A stretch of 64,000 nt of DNA from CAZZCU01 sp964652825 (lineage in GTDB: Bacteria; Bdellovibrionota_B; Oligoflexia; Oligoflexales; CAZZCU01): positions 20,895 through 84,894 of the forward strand of contig CAZZCU010000010.1 in the NCBI GenBank assembly GCA_964652825.1. Direction: 5' to 3'. Of this stretch, positions 8,516 through 17,807 are shown piece after piece. Position 1 is the first letter of the stretch; the number at the start of each line of letters is the position of its first letter. The notes beneath the pieces were generated by a model that was not told the DNA's origin, did not search any database, and was given only the letters and a program-made list of their open reading frames with translations. The translations under genes and the position numbers were made by a program.

Positions 8516-9355
8516 ATGCAGCGGTTTCGTTTGGCGTTCAGTGCAGAGCTGGCTGGTGAAATACCTGAGCGCGTCGATCTTTGGCGTCAGGGGTCTTATA
8601 GCGGCTGCGATATCGAAGTCGTTGACGAGGCGGCGGCGCAATGGCTGGCCTGGGTACGCTCACGCTTTGGAGCTGGTGGTCGGCATAATATCGGCATGGT
8701 GGCCGACCAGATGTATAAAGCCGTATTTTTCGATATGGATGCCACGGCGATCGCCGAGGAGTCGTTGGTCGAAATCGCCGCTGCAGTCGGTAAACGTGCC
8801 GTGGTCGAGGAACTGACCGAGAAAGCCATGCGCGGCGGGCTCGACTTTAGCGCCTCGTTAAAAGCGCGTTTGGCACTGTTGGTGGGTGTACGCCGGGAGG
8901 TAGTGCTTCAAGTTGGTAGTTCGTTAACCATCAATCCGGGCTTAAAAGCTTTTAGCGAGGAATGTCGCCGGCGTGGTGTCCCTGTTTTTCTCGTCTCCGG
9001 TGGCTTTACCGTGTTGGCGGCGACGCTGGCAAAAGCAATTGCTGCCACCGCTTACCATGCCAATGAGCTGGCTTTTATTGATGACAAGTTAACCGGCGAA
9101 GTGGTTGGGCCTATTGTTGATGCGCAAGCGAAGTATCAGTTTATTCATGAACAGTGTCAAAAATATGGTTGGTCGCTGGCGGAAATTGCGGCGGTGGGTG
9201 ATGGGGCGAATGATATACCGATGCTAAAAGCTGCGGGTGCAGCTATCGGTTATCGTTGTAAACCGATATTGCACCCGCTCATTCATGCATACATTGGTAA
9301 CGGGGATCATGGGTTTTTAGCCCCGCTATTATTTGGCCGCGGGGCGAGCGCTTAA
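8516..9355 (+). CDS. serB: Phosphoserine phosphatase
   Basis: A 279-residue HAD-superfamily enzyme that releases serine from phosphoserine, the last step of serine synthesis. Motif I is FFDMDATA, with nucleophile Asp73 and general acid Asp75; family members usually have DxDST, so Ala replaces Ser. Motif II is the Ser in FLVSGGF. Motif III is the Lys in DAQAKY, and motif IV is GDGANDIPML. The first 65 residues form a divergent N-terminal domain. The ATG at 8516 has only a weak upstream AAGAG. It is convergent with the lipoprotein gene that ends at 9366. Confidence 0.9.
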   Translation: MQRFRLAFSAELAGEIPERVDLWRQGSYSGCDIEVVDEAAAQWLAWVRSRFGAGGRHNIGMVADQMYKAVFFDMDATAIAEESLVEIAAAVGKRAVVEELTEKAMRGGLDFSASLKARLALLVGVRREVVLQVGSSLTINPGLKAFSEECRRRGVPVFLVSGGFTVLAATLAKAIAATAYHANELAFIDDKLTGEVVGPIVDAQAKYQFIHEQCQKYGWSLAEIAAVGDGANDIPMLKAAGAAIGYRCKPILHPLIHAYIGNGDHGFLAPLLFGRGASA

Positions 9356-9365
9356 CTTACTTTTC

Positions 9366-10493
9366 TTACTTTTGTGCTGGTGACTGGCTCGGACTTTGGT
9401 TTGGGTTCTGATTCGGATTGCCAGGTTGCACCGGGTCTTTATCTTCGTTTTCAAACGGATCTTCTCCGCCATCGCTGCCTTTGCCGTTACCGTCGTCGGC
9501 CTCTGGCAGAACATTGGTTTTGCATTCAGCGATGTTGTTCAGATCGATAAGATTCTTACTATCAACTGCGGCATGGCCTTCGACTTTGGCTTTCTCAGTC
9601 ACTTCATACTTCTTGTCGCCAAGTTCTTTGACCGACAGGCTGCGGGTCATGCGCGGTGATTTGCCGTCCAGACCAAGCTCCATGCTAGTATTGTGCGTCC
9701 ACAAGGAATCGGTTCTTGCGCGATCCGCATTCAACTTAAGCACGATGGTCTCAACTTGTTTTTCGGCAGCGGCATAATCAAGCGAGATTTCCGCGGCGAA
9801 GGTACCGACATTATCCTGATCTGCAACACGCTTGAATTTCAAGTGCAGAACTTCGACGGCATCAGCGGCTTTATCAGCTGCCGAATCGCCTTCAAAAGGC
9901 AGCAAGCGGATGCTGAAATCACCTTCGGTTGTAACAACATCATCAGTACGCGACACGCTGGAATCACCGTCGACTTCCAGGCCGATTTCCATCATCACCA
10001 GTTGTGCGATGGCGCCGGCGCTGTCAGCGATATTAACATTCAAAGCACGTGCGCTTTCTTCGCCGAGTTTGCCAAGCAGAGCGGTTTTAAGAATGATGCC
10101 TAAATATTCATTTTCCAACGATAGATTCAACTTGCCGTCGCGGCAGATATTATCGTTAGCGAAACTTAGTTCTTTATATGCAAGTGGGCCAGTCGCGCGT
10201 TGAATCAACAATTTACGATAATTGCGGACCGAGCTACGCAATTCTTTGCGGAAGTCCTTGCCCGACAATTCGTCGATCAACATCTTGATCGCGACTTTCT
10301 TGAGATTATCCATATCATCAAGATAGCTTTCGGCATCCATCTCGTTGCCGTTCAGCTCTTGTTGAGCCGAAGCCAGGTCGGAGCCTGATTTGCCTTTTTT
10401 GTTAACTTTGATCACCAGATCGGCGCATCCTTGAGTAAAGATGCTGGCCGTGGTCATCAGACCTACTAAAGCCGTGCTACGTAATACTTTCAT
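9366..10493 (-). CDS. Hypothetical lipoprotein with Asn/Pro/Gln-rich tail
   Basis: A 375-residue secreted protein of unknown function. The ATG at 10493 is chosen because GGGAG stands seven bases upstream and a signal peptide follows directly (MKVLRSTALVGLMTTASIF). It ends in TQGC (Cys23), an imperfect lipobox. The mature region is acidic, mixed alpha/beta, with no recognised domain. The last 40 residues are low complexity (repeats of NPNQ and SQSP) and probably disordered. It may share a transcript with the binding-protein gene upstream, which lies 227 bases away. Confidence 0.75.
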   Translation of the reverse strand: MKVLRSTALVGLMTTASIFTQGCADLVIKVNKKGKSGSDLASAQQELNGNEMDAESYLDDMDNLKKVAIKMLIDELSGKDFRKELRSSVRNYRKLLIQRATGPLAYKELSFANDNICRDGKLNLSLENEYLGIILKTALLGKLGEESARALNVNIADSAGAIAQLVMMEIGLEVDGDSSVSRTDDVVTTEGDFSIRLLPFEGDSAADKAADAVEVLHLKFKRVADQDNVGTFAAEISLDYAAAEKQVETIVLKLNADRARTDSLWTHNTSMELGLDGKSPRMTRSLSVKELGDKKYEVTEKAKVEGHAAVDSKNLIDLNNIAECKTNVLPEADDGNGKGSDGGEDPFENEDKDPVQPGNPNQNPNQSPSQSPAQK

Positions 10494-10720
10494 AACTTTC
10501 TCCCGTTTCCCGTTCAGTGCGATATCCGTGTTTTGAGTATGCAGCTCAGACACAGTTGCCGTTTTGCTCAAAATGAGCTTACCAATGCGGCTGATATTGC
10601 AACTTCGGGGCCAAGTTTTAATACGCGTGGCGTAACACTGGGCGTTGAGTGGAAAGCCTATAAAGACAGGGGATTTTGTCGATTACCGAGGCCGGGTGCC
10701 GTCACAAAAGATGATGACTG

Positions 10721-12382
10721 TCAAAAAATACTACACAGACGCAGGATGCCGGGAAGCTCGCCGTAGAAGGTTTTCATGCCGGCAACCGGCTTGGGCGTTA
10801 GTAGAACTTTGGGGTGAAAAAATAGCGGCAGAGCCGGCAAATCTTGGCTGAATTGAGCCGCTATGATCTGATACTGCTTGCTGCGATGACGCTCCGTGGT
10901 TTTCGCGTTATCGATGAGTTCCAGGGCTGCATCTACTTTACTGTTACGCCAAACCGAAAAATTCTGCCCGTAATAATCGTTTTCGAGCGAGGGGACCAAC
11001 TTGGAGGAAAAAATATTGGTTGGCGTCATGCCGGTATCCATATGGCGGGCGAACAAAGCAGCGCCGGTATAGTCAATTCGTTGCAGGCGATATGCTAGTT
11101 CTTTGCTGGACGCGACGCTTTCCAGCTCAACATCAACGCCGATATGTCGCCAGCTCTCCGCGATAAATTTGGCGATCATGCTCCGATATGCCGATGACCT
11201 GTCGTAGATAAGCTCGATGTGTAGTCTCTGCTCGCCGCGTTTACGTACCGGCACCTTTTCCTTGTCATCGAGCAACCAGCCGCTTTCATGCAACAATTGG
11301 TTAGCCGTCTCGCGATTGTAATTCAGGTTTGCTCCCAGCTCGGCGTAGCGATAGTCGGTTTCCAGAAACAAGCCTTTGGCGAGAAATGGCTGGACGGGTA
11401 GCTGCATGCGCGCCAGCAATTGACTACGATCAATGGCGGTCACCAATGCATGACGAATACGACTGTCGGCCAGAGCAGGATTACGAATATTAAAACTGAT
11501 GTATTCGAGCCAATTGGATGGTTGCATGGTCAAATGCGCGCGGATGTTACGCTTCTTGAGATCGGCAAGTGTTTGATGACCAAAAGCAAAGTCATCTTCG
11601 ATTAATACCTCACCTTGCTGATGCAACAGCTGGCGCACTTGTTCGTTGTTTTCCAGATTGCTGATGCGAACATTTGTTGCCGCGGAGGGTGATGGTGGTG
11701 CCGCGGGATTGCGCGTCAATTGAATGGTCTGGCTACCGGCTGACTCGGCTGGCAGGTAGTAACCGGCATAGAGACCACGTTTTTGCGGCGTACTTTGATA
11801 AAACGACTTCTGTAGATAATTGGCGAAGTTGTTGTTTTGTTCGCGCCAGATCGGTGCTTCCAAATGCGCTGGCAGGATACGTAAGTCCGCGAAGATGCCC
11901 GGGTTGAAATGGTTCTGTCGATGTTCTACGTGCCATATGTAATGGTTCTTGTCATCCGGGCGGATGTCTTCCACGGCACTCAGAAGCTCTGTATATGCCG
12001 GATGTTTGGTGGTGCGGATCATTTGCCAGGTCAGGATAATGTCTTTGTTGGTGACGGTGGTGCCGTCGCCCCATTTCATATTTTTGCGTAACGTCCAGCT
12101 CGAAGTAATTTGTACGCGACGTCCCTTTTTCTTGGTGACGACGTGCGCAAGTTCGCCGTTTGCATTGGGAGCGCATAATTGGCAAACCCATTCGCCGCGT
12201 TCGTTGACGCCGAGCAGCGTTGGGGCGAGTAACTGCATGAGTGTGCGTGATCGTTCAACGTCGGGAGCCAAAGGATGCCGGGGGCGTACAGATTCCGGCA
12301 CGCCGATGTTGACTGCGGCAGCCCCGATCAACCAAGGCAGCAGTATAATGACAGGTATTTTTGCAAAAAATTGCTGGTTCAT
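10721..12382 (-). CDS. Family 5 extracellular solute-binding protein (oligopeptide type)
   Basis: A 553-residue periplasmic binding protein of the DppA/OppA family. The signal peptide is at residues about 1-24 (KIPVIILLPWLIGAAA). Family features are visible: WTLRKNMKWGDGTTVTNKDIILTW near residues 95-120 and the later SNWLEYISFNIRNPALADSRIRHALVTAID hinge-proximal segment, followed by YNRETANQLLHESGW. No permease or ATPase genes adjoin it, so it may be an orphan binding protein or have another role such as peptide sensing. It is divergent from the large cyclase gene at 12496. Confidence 0.9.
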   Translation of the reverse strand: MNQQFFAKIPVIILLPWLIGAAAVNIGVPESVRPRHPLAPDVERSRTLMQLLAPTLLGVNERGEWVCQLCAPNANGELAHVVTKKKGRRVQITSSWTLRKNMKWGDGTTVTNKDIILTWQMIRTTKHPAYTELLSAVEDIRPDDKNHYIWHVEHRQNHFNPGIFADLRILPAHLEAPIWREQNNNFANYLQKSFYQSTPQKRGLYAGYYLPAESAGSQTIQLTRNPAAPPSPSAATNVRISNLENNEQVRQLLHQQGEVLIEDDFAFGHQTLADLKKRNIRAHLTMQPSNWLEYISFNIRNPALADSRIRHALVTAIDRSQLLARMQLPVQPFLAKGLFLETDYRYAELGANLNYNRETANQLLHESGWLLDDKEKVPVRKRGEQRLHIELIYDRSSAYRSMIAKFIAESWRHIGVDVELESVASSKELAYRLQRIDYTGAALFARHMDTGMTPTNIFSSKLVPSLENDYYGQNFSVWRNSKVDAALELIDNAKTTERHRSKQYQIIAAQFSQDLPALPLFFHPKVLLTPKPVAGMKTFYGELPGILRLCSIF

Positions 12383-12495
12383 AAATAAATCGCCGCCTCT
12401 TAGCCGGGTTGAGGGTCAAGAAGCATGAATTCCAAGCCGATACTTTTCAGGTTACGGCATTGCACTCGACTTTCATTGCGTAGGCTACGTTTCGC

Positions 12496-15474
12496 ATGAC
12501 AAAAGCCAAGAAAAATCTACTTTATACGCCTCATGTTAGTCCAATCTGGATAGTGGTGGCTAGCATGTTTTGGGCGGCGGCGCTGTATTTTTTCAGTCAG
12601 ACCCGGATAGCGCAGGAATTTGAAGTTCGGGTGGCGAAGTCATTTGATCACCGCGTGCGTGAAGCCTTGGGGCGCAGTCCGAAATTACATCCACGCGTAA
12701 AAATTTTTGGTTTTGACGATAAGGTGCTTGGTCGGCTGGGGCGTGCAACCCTGACGCCCGACGAGTGGACGCGATTATTGACCTCAATGGACGCGCTCAA
12801 TCCCAGCGCCATTGTGATTGATGCCATGTTCTCGCTGGATGAGCCGGATCTTTTACGCAATGTTGATGGCATACAAAAAACCATGGCTGCTCTGAAAGCA
12901 CCGGTCATTATTGGCGCGTTTGTCAGCAATATTACCGTCACTGGTGGCAGAGAGGCACTGGATTTAACCAAGCCGGATTACTCACCGCAACGCTGGTTTA
13001 GCGGTAGCGAGCTTGATGAAAGCGATCTTGCCTTTGTCAACGATAAGAAACTCAGACGCTATGAGGCAAAATACATTTATGGTCCGGGCAAGATCAGTCG
13101 CACCTTATTTAAACATGTCGGACATTTTCTCTACGATGGCGACAGCGTGTTCATGCCGCTGTTAGTTGCTAAAGATAATAAAAGTGTCTTGCCATATTTT
13201 GGTTTGCTCACCGATGCCGGCGCCAAAGTTGAGAACGGGCAATTGCGCGTTCATGGCAACGTTGTACCGATCGACGAGAACGGTCAGGTACATATTAACT
13301 TCAGCAGCAAGTCGGATTATTTCGGTGCCGAAGGTCGGGTGCGATCGTTGTGGCGCATGCTGGAGGATTCCCGCAAAACCTCGACGACGTTGGACGGCGT
13401 TGCCGAAGGTGACATCGTTCTTATCATTCCGATGATGTATACCGGTAACACGGATTTCAAAATGACGCCGATGGGCTATGTGCCGGGTGGTTTAGTGCAC
13501 GCCACCATTATCAGCAACGCCTTGTCAGGTGCCTGGCTTAAACCCATTCAGGGCAAACCTTTGATTGTCGCCGTTGCCTGCGTCATCGGTGCGATTGTGG
13601 GTGCCGCGAATGGACCTTTGGCTTTTGCCGCATTGATGCTGACTTTGCAGCTCGTGTGGTTTGGCTTATGCGCTTATTTATTTGTCTTTCACAATATTGT
13701 GACGGCGGGGCATATTCCGGCGCTGGGTTTTCTGCTTGCCGCCGCGACTGTGTTTACCGAGCGTATGCGTGTCGCCGAAAAGAAGCGTCTGGTGCTGAAA
13801 ACCGCTTTGGATGGTTTGATCTCGCCACGTAATTTGCGGGAAATGGCGCGTAATCCCGATGCCGGCGTGCTGGAAGCGCGCGAGGAAGTCATCACGGTAA
13901 TGTTCATCGACGTTGTCGGCTTCTCGTTAATTTCCGAGAACCAGGTGCCGCGCCTGGCGTTTGATTCACTCAAGACGTTGATTAACGATCTTGCTGCCGA
14001 GGTTCACGCGCACGGTGGTGTTGTGAACAAGACCTTGGGCGACGGCTTGCTATGTTGCTTTGGTAAGATTTTTGACGATGGTGCGGCGCATGCCGATCAC
14101 GCGGAACAAGCGGTGCGTTGCGCCATCGCTATTCAGAAAACCAATTTGCTGCATAACGTTCAGGCAGCTGATGTCGGTGAGTCGATTTATCCGCTGCGCG
14201 TCGGTATCAATACTGCTTCGATATTTCTCGGTGATCTCGGCACCGGCGATCGTATTGATATCAGTGTTGTCGGTAACGGTGTCAACTTCGCCAAACGTCT
14301 TGAGGGTGCATGTGATATGCATTCGATTCTTCTGAGCAAGACCACTAAGGACTTGTTGTCGCCGCATATTCTGCATGAAGCCGGTTTAAAGCGTAAACTC
14401 ATCAATATCAAACATCATACGGAACTCATTGAGGCGTTTGAATACGATCCATTCCACGCGCAAACTGAGTTGCGACAAAAGGCCACGCAGTTGTTCCGGC
14501 ATTACGCCAGCCTTGCACGGGTGGAAGATCGTTGGACTTTGTCTCCCGAAGAGAACGTCGCGCTGGTGACAAATGTCGGCCGCGGTGAGCTCATTGATTT
14601 TTCCAGCACTGGTTTGCGGGTTAAGTTGCCGGAGTTGATGGTGCGTGGGTCGATCATTTATATCGATCTTGATGCCTCCGATCCAACTGTTTTGCAACAG
14701 CTGCATGCCGAAAACCTGCAACGCGTCCAAGCTGAAGTTCGTTGGAGTTATGCGGATAAAGACACCAACATTCATGGTTTGGTTTTTCGCGATATCGCTG
14801 CCGATCGCTGTGAGCGTCTGATCAGGATTCTTCGCAAAGTTGCGGTGGTCGCGGCCACGATAGGTCTGGTTGGTTGCGTATCATTGCCAGGCACTGCCCG
14901 GGAGTTTGTCCCGGACACGGCGTATACTTATCTGAGTTGGGATGAATTGCTGCACGACGATGGGCTGGCGACCGCCACCCGCGTTAATTATGCGGCGCGC
15001 CGCGTTGCGCTCATCAGGGAAGACCCACGCTTGACAAAGTTGCACCCGCGCATCCGCGGCGACGCGGTGTTAAGTCGTTTGGTGCTGACACGCGGCCTCG
15101 AAGAGCCGGTGCCTTTTGATCAGGGTGCGGTCGGTAAAGCCGATGATGCTTTGTTTTTTGTGGCGGATGCCGCCAAAGTTCCAAGTACCGAACGTCTTTA
15201 CTGGACCATGGTGAAAGCGCTGTCAGAGCGTTATGGTTGCTTTATGCGGCAGAAGGTCCGCAAAGCGGACGTTTTTCAGTTTCGTTGCCGCGACGGCCGG
15301 CGCGTCGTGTTCTGGCGACGCTATTCGCGCGATAGCGCGGAGTTTTACGCGCGGCAATTTGATGCACAGGGTCGGGAATTAATCGTTGACGATCATAAAA
15401 TCGTTATGCGCAGGTCGAATGGTTTGAGCGAAGCGTTGGCCAGGAGTGAGTTCGTCTCAAATGACGTTCAGTAG
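12496..15474 (+). CDS. CHASE2-adenylate/guanylate cyclase-PilZ protein with lipoprotein-like C-terminus
   Basis: A 992-residue multidomain signalling protein. A first membrane helix (about 15-33) leads to a periplasmic CHASE2 sensor domain (about 50-340). Three closely packed membrane helices follow at about 350-430. A class III nucleotide cyclase domain covers 460-640, with metal Asp472 (MFIDVVGF), Asp516 (TLGDG) and the transition-state Asn/Arg in GNGVNFAKRLEG, so it should be active, probably making cAMP. A PilZ-like domain follows with R675VEDR and D701FSSTG, the c-di-GMP binding motifs. The last 200 residues start with a lipoprotein-signal-like stretch ending at Cys794. The C-terminal domain is unknown. 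It overlaps the convergent M50 gene by 18 bases. Confidence 0.9.
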   Translation: MTKAKKNLLYTPHVSPIWIVVASMFWAAALYFFSQTRIAQEFEVRVAKSFDHRVREALGRSPKLHPRVKIFGFDDKVLGRLGRATLTPDEWTRLLTSMDALNPSAIVIDAMFSLDEPDLLRNVDGIQKTMAALKAPVIIGAFVSNITVTGGREALDLTKPDYSPQRWFSGSELDESDLAFVNDKKLRRYEAKYIYGPGKISRTLFKHVGHFLYDGDSVFMPLLVAKDNKSVLPYFGLLTDAGAKVENGQLRVHGNVVPIDENGQVHINFSSKSDYFGAEGRVRSLWRMLEDSRKTSTTLDGVAEGDIVLIIPMMYTGNTDFKMTPMGYVPGGLVHATIISNALSGAWLKPIQGKPLIVAVACVIGAIVGAANGPLAFAALMLTLQLVWFGLCAYLFVFHNIVTAGHIPALGFLLAAATVFTERMRVAEKKRLVLKTALDGLISPRNLREMARNPDAGVLEAREEVITVMFIDVVGFSLISENQVPRLAFDSLKTLINDLAAEVHAHGGVVNKTLGDGLLCCFGKIFDDGAAHADHAEQAVRCAIAIQKTNLLHNVQAADVGESIYPLRVGINTASIFLGDLGTGDRIDISVVGNGVNFAKRLEGACDMHSILLSKTTKDLLSPHILHEAGLKRKLINIKHHTELIEAFEYDPFHAQTELRQKATQLFRHYASLARVEDRWTLSPEENVALVTNVGRGELIDFSSTGLRVKLPELMVRGSIIYIDLDASDPTVLQQLHAENLQRVQAEVRWSYADKDTNIHGLVFRDIAADRCERLIRILRKVAVVAATIGLVGCVSLPGTAREFVPDTAYTYLSWDELLHDDGLATATRVNYAARRVALIREDPRLTKLHPRIRGDAVLSRLVLTRGLEEPVPFDQGAVGKADDALFFVADAAKVPSTERLYWTMVKALSERYGCFMRQKVRKADVFQFRCRDGRRVVFWRRYSRDSAEFYARQFDAQGRELIVDDHKIVMRRSNGLSEALARSEFVSNDVQ

Positions 15475-16134
15475 GAAACCGGTAGCTGTGTTAACAGAGT
15501 TAACGTAGACCATGGCGACTTTGCCGATCCAATGGAAGCCACCAAACATCAATAATCCCAGTAAAATCCAGGTGCCGTAGGGCGCGACGTTTCGTTCATA
15601 GGCCTCACCAACGTCGTCGGGCAGAAAAGCTTTGATCACCGTGCCGCCATCCAGAGGCGGCAAAGGGATGAGATTGAAAAATGCCAGTACGGCGTTAATG
15701 ATCACCATGCTGCCGAGCAATTGCAGCAGTGGATAGAAAAAACTGCCTTCAGGAATTAATTGCGTGCCGGTACGTTCATACAAACCAAGGGCTAGCAAGC
15801 AGAGCGCCGACAATACGAGATTGGCGGCGGGACCGGCGCCGGCAACCATGACTTCCGACCATTTGCCGTTCTTAAAACGCCTGGGGTCGACCGGCACGGG
15901 TTTAGCCCAACCAAATAAAAAGGGAATTTGCGATATGATGGCAAAAAACGGCAAAAACAAGGTGCCGATGGGATCGATGTGGGGAAACGGATTCAGGGTC
16001 ATGCGGCCTTCCCGCTCAGCCGTGTCATCGCCTTGCAGCTTGGCGGTATAGGCATGTGCTGCTTCGTGGAAAGAAAGTGATATAATCAAAGCCAATAAAC
16101 TAGTTAATGCCTTGGCAAGGAAAGATAAATCCAC
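15457..16134 (-). CDS. Site-2 protease family (M50) membrane metalloprotease
   Basis: A 225-residue integral membrane protease of the short M50 type. It has SFHEAAHA (the HExxH zinc site) in the first membrane helix, a TLNPFPHIDPIGT loop, and NLIPLPPLDGG, which supplies the third zinc ligand Asp. Four or more hydrophobic helices are visible. The start is GTG at 16134, because the family begins just before the first helix and GGAGG lies ten bases upstream; the frame extends to 16314 but without conserved sequence. It starts one base away from the divergent gene at 16136, so each promoter must lie inside the other gene. Its substrate is unknown. Confidence 0.88.
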   Translation of the reverse strand: MDLSFLAKALTSLLALIISLSFHEAAHAYTAKLQGDDTAEREGRMTLNPFPHIDPIGTLFLPFFAIISQIPFLFGWAKPVPVDPRRFKNGKWSEVMVAGAGPAANLVLSALCLLALGLYERTGTQLIPEGSFFYPLLQLLGSMVIINAVLAFFNLIPLPPLDGGTVIKAFLPDDVGEAYERNVAPYGTWILLGLLMFGGFHWIGKVAMVYVNSVNTATGFLLNVI

Positions 16135-16135
16135 T

Positions 16136-17503
16136 ATGCAAAAACCTCCGTTGATTTTAGTCATCATAGCGCGAAATACCTGGCGGCGCCATGTTTCTCG
16201 TTTCTCATCTTGTCTGCTGGCTGTGATGTTGTGCACTGCACAAAGCGGTGCGGCGTGCCCGATTATCCTGCTCGGAAATGATTTGATGCATATTCGCGGA
16301 ATGGCGCCGCGCACCGATTGGCGGGCTTATCGTCTGAGTAAAGAGCGCAGTCAGCGCGTGTGGCGGCGCATCGCGATGGATGTTGATCCACTCGATAAGG
16401 ATGGTCGTCTGGAGTTTTTCCCCGACGATGTCGCTTGGTGGACGGAGCCGCTTGCCGAAACGGATCGCATCGTTATCGACAAACAAGCTTATGGCGAGAG
16501 ATGGACGGCCAAGGACGTGCGACCGTGCGCGGCCAAGCAAATGCTGGAGGTGAAAGACCCCCAGGCGGAAGATCGTTACTTTTATCTGCTGGCTTGTTCC
16601 TCGCAGGAACCAGAGGTTGATACTATCGCGAAAGCAAAACCGGTGCGCGAAGTTGTTAGCCATGATCTGGAAAAAAATATTTTGTCTTCCAAGCGGTTTG
16701 CTTATCACTACCAGCCGACCAATCAGTTGATGTTTGACAAAATTACTATTCAGGCAAGCGATGGCACGCCACACGTTGTGAGTTCCAAATCAGAACAACG
16801 TATTCGTATCGATGTGAAGAAATTTTTTAATCTGGATCTTGACTCGCGCGATGTTCGTTCGACATTGGAAGCTACTCGCACGACCTCGCTCGCGCTGCTT
16901 GGTCAGCTGATGTTTTATCTGAAAATTTTGTTTTTTAAGATTGATCTAAAATTGTCGACCGGCGTGTCGTTTTTTGAAGACGGTGTGCATGTACCCATGG
17001 TGTTGAACATGCCGGTAAATGCTCCGGACTATGTTCATCCCAAAAGCGGTCTGATTTTCAGCTGGGATAGCGATCTTGAGAAAGTCACTTGGGATATGCA
17101 AAGTCATTTGCCGCAGCTTGATACATCATTGTTAACCGCCGATCCGGCCAAGCTGGTGGAACACGGTACCAAGTATTGCCATCAGGAGCGTTGCCGGTAC
17201 CGCATGACCGGCAAAGTCGCGGATCAACAATTCGCGCAGGATCTGGTGATTCCCAGACCACTGGTGGAGCTTGGATTTTTCCCGATGGCAGCCCTGTCAG
17301 TTAATCAGGCACAGATCGATTTAGGTTGGGAAAGTAAACCAAAAGTCGAAGATAGTCGCATGGGTTTGTATTTTGAAACCTCGCGTCTGCCCAAAGGTGA
17401 CCATGGCTGGGAGATGTGGATCCATATTTCGCCGCAGTCGCCAACTTCATTGCTGCAGTGTCCCACGCCGGCACAGGTAGTGGGTCTGTTGCAAACCCCC
17501 TAA
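16136..17503 (+). CDS. Hypothetical secreted protein
   Basis: A protein of about 455 residues and unknown function. The ATG at 16136 was preferred over the TTG at 16112. A long basic n-region (RNTWRRHVSRFSS) leads into a hydrophobic signal (CLLAVMLCTAQSGAA), so a start further downstream is possible. The mature part has PIILLGNDLMHIRGM, charged and aromatic stretches and a hydrophobic segment near the middle (LALLGQLMFYLKILFF) that could be membrane-associated. No domain is recognised. It ends just before a 33-bp inverted-repeat element. Confidence 0.7.
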   Translation: MQKPPLILVIIARNTWRRHVSRFSSCLLAVMLCTAQSGAACPIILLGNDLMHIRGMAPRTDWRAYRLSKERSQRVWRRIAMDVDPLDKDGRLEFFPDDVAWWTEPLAETDRIVIDKQAYGERWTAKDVRPCAAKQMLEVKDPQAEDRYFYLLACSSQEPEVDTIAKAKPVREVVSHDLEKNILSSKRFAYHYQPTNQLMFDKITIQASDGTPHVVSSKSEQRIRIDVKKFFNLDLDSRDVRSTLEATRTTSLALLGQLMFYLKILFFKIDLKLSTGVSFFEDGVHVPMVLNMPVNAPDYVHPKSGLIFSWDSDLEKVTWDMQSHLPQLDTSLLTADPAKLVEHGTKYCHQERCRYRMTGKVADQQFAQDLVIPRPLVELGFFPMAALSVNQAQIDLGWESKPKVEDSRMGLYFETSRLPKGDHGWEMWIHISPQSPTSLLQCPTPAQVVGLLQTP

Positions 17504-17807
17504 TTGTTACTGGCATTAGGTTGCCGATCTCTGTTGCTGAATTCCGTTGCAGAATCAGTCAGCAGTAGCCGTGTGCTGACAGCCGTCAGCGGCAAGCTGG
17601 CTGCCGATAAGCTTGCGGCGCATCTTTACCGTCTGATCCATCCAAACAGCTACTGCTGACTGATTCTGCAACGGAATTCAGAGACTGATGCCAGCAAGAT
17701 GAAGCAGTGATTGGTAACTTATTAAATTTACAGTAATAATCAACTGAACTTCAGCTTTTGCCGCAAGATGCCGATAAAGACATCTAACCAGCAATCTGGA
17801 GTCTCGT
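17504..17807. other. 304-base intergenic region containing a long inverted repeat
   Basis: There is no coding sequence here. The middle is filled by the inverted-repeat element described separately (17537-17681). The remaining 126 bases before the vWA gene are AT-rich and probably hold its promoter, but no convincing -35/-10 pair was found. Confidence 0.7.
17537..17681. repeat. 145-base element with perfect 33-bp inverted arms
   Basis: The left arm at 17537-17569 and right arm at 17649-17681 are perfect reverse complements over 33 bases. Both outer ends contain GAATTC. The 79-base interior has its own symmetry, including CTGAC-agcc-GTCAG at 17576-17589 and a 7-base GCAAGCT/AGCTTGC pair. There is no open frame and no flanking target duplication. 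It could be a MITE-like or REP-type element, a structured RNA, or a strong transcription stop between the secreted-protein gene and the vWA gene. No T-run follows the right arm. Confidence 0.75.
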
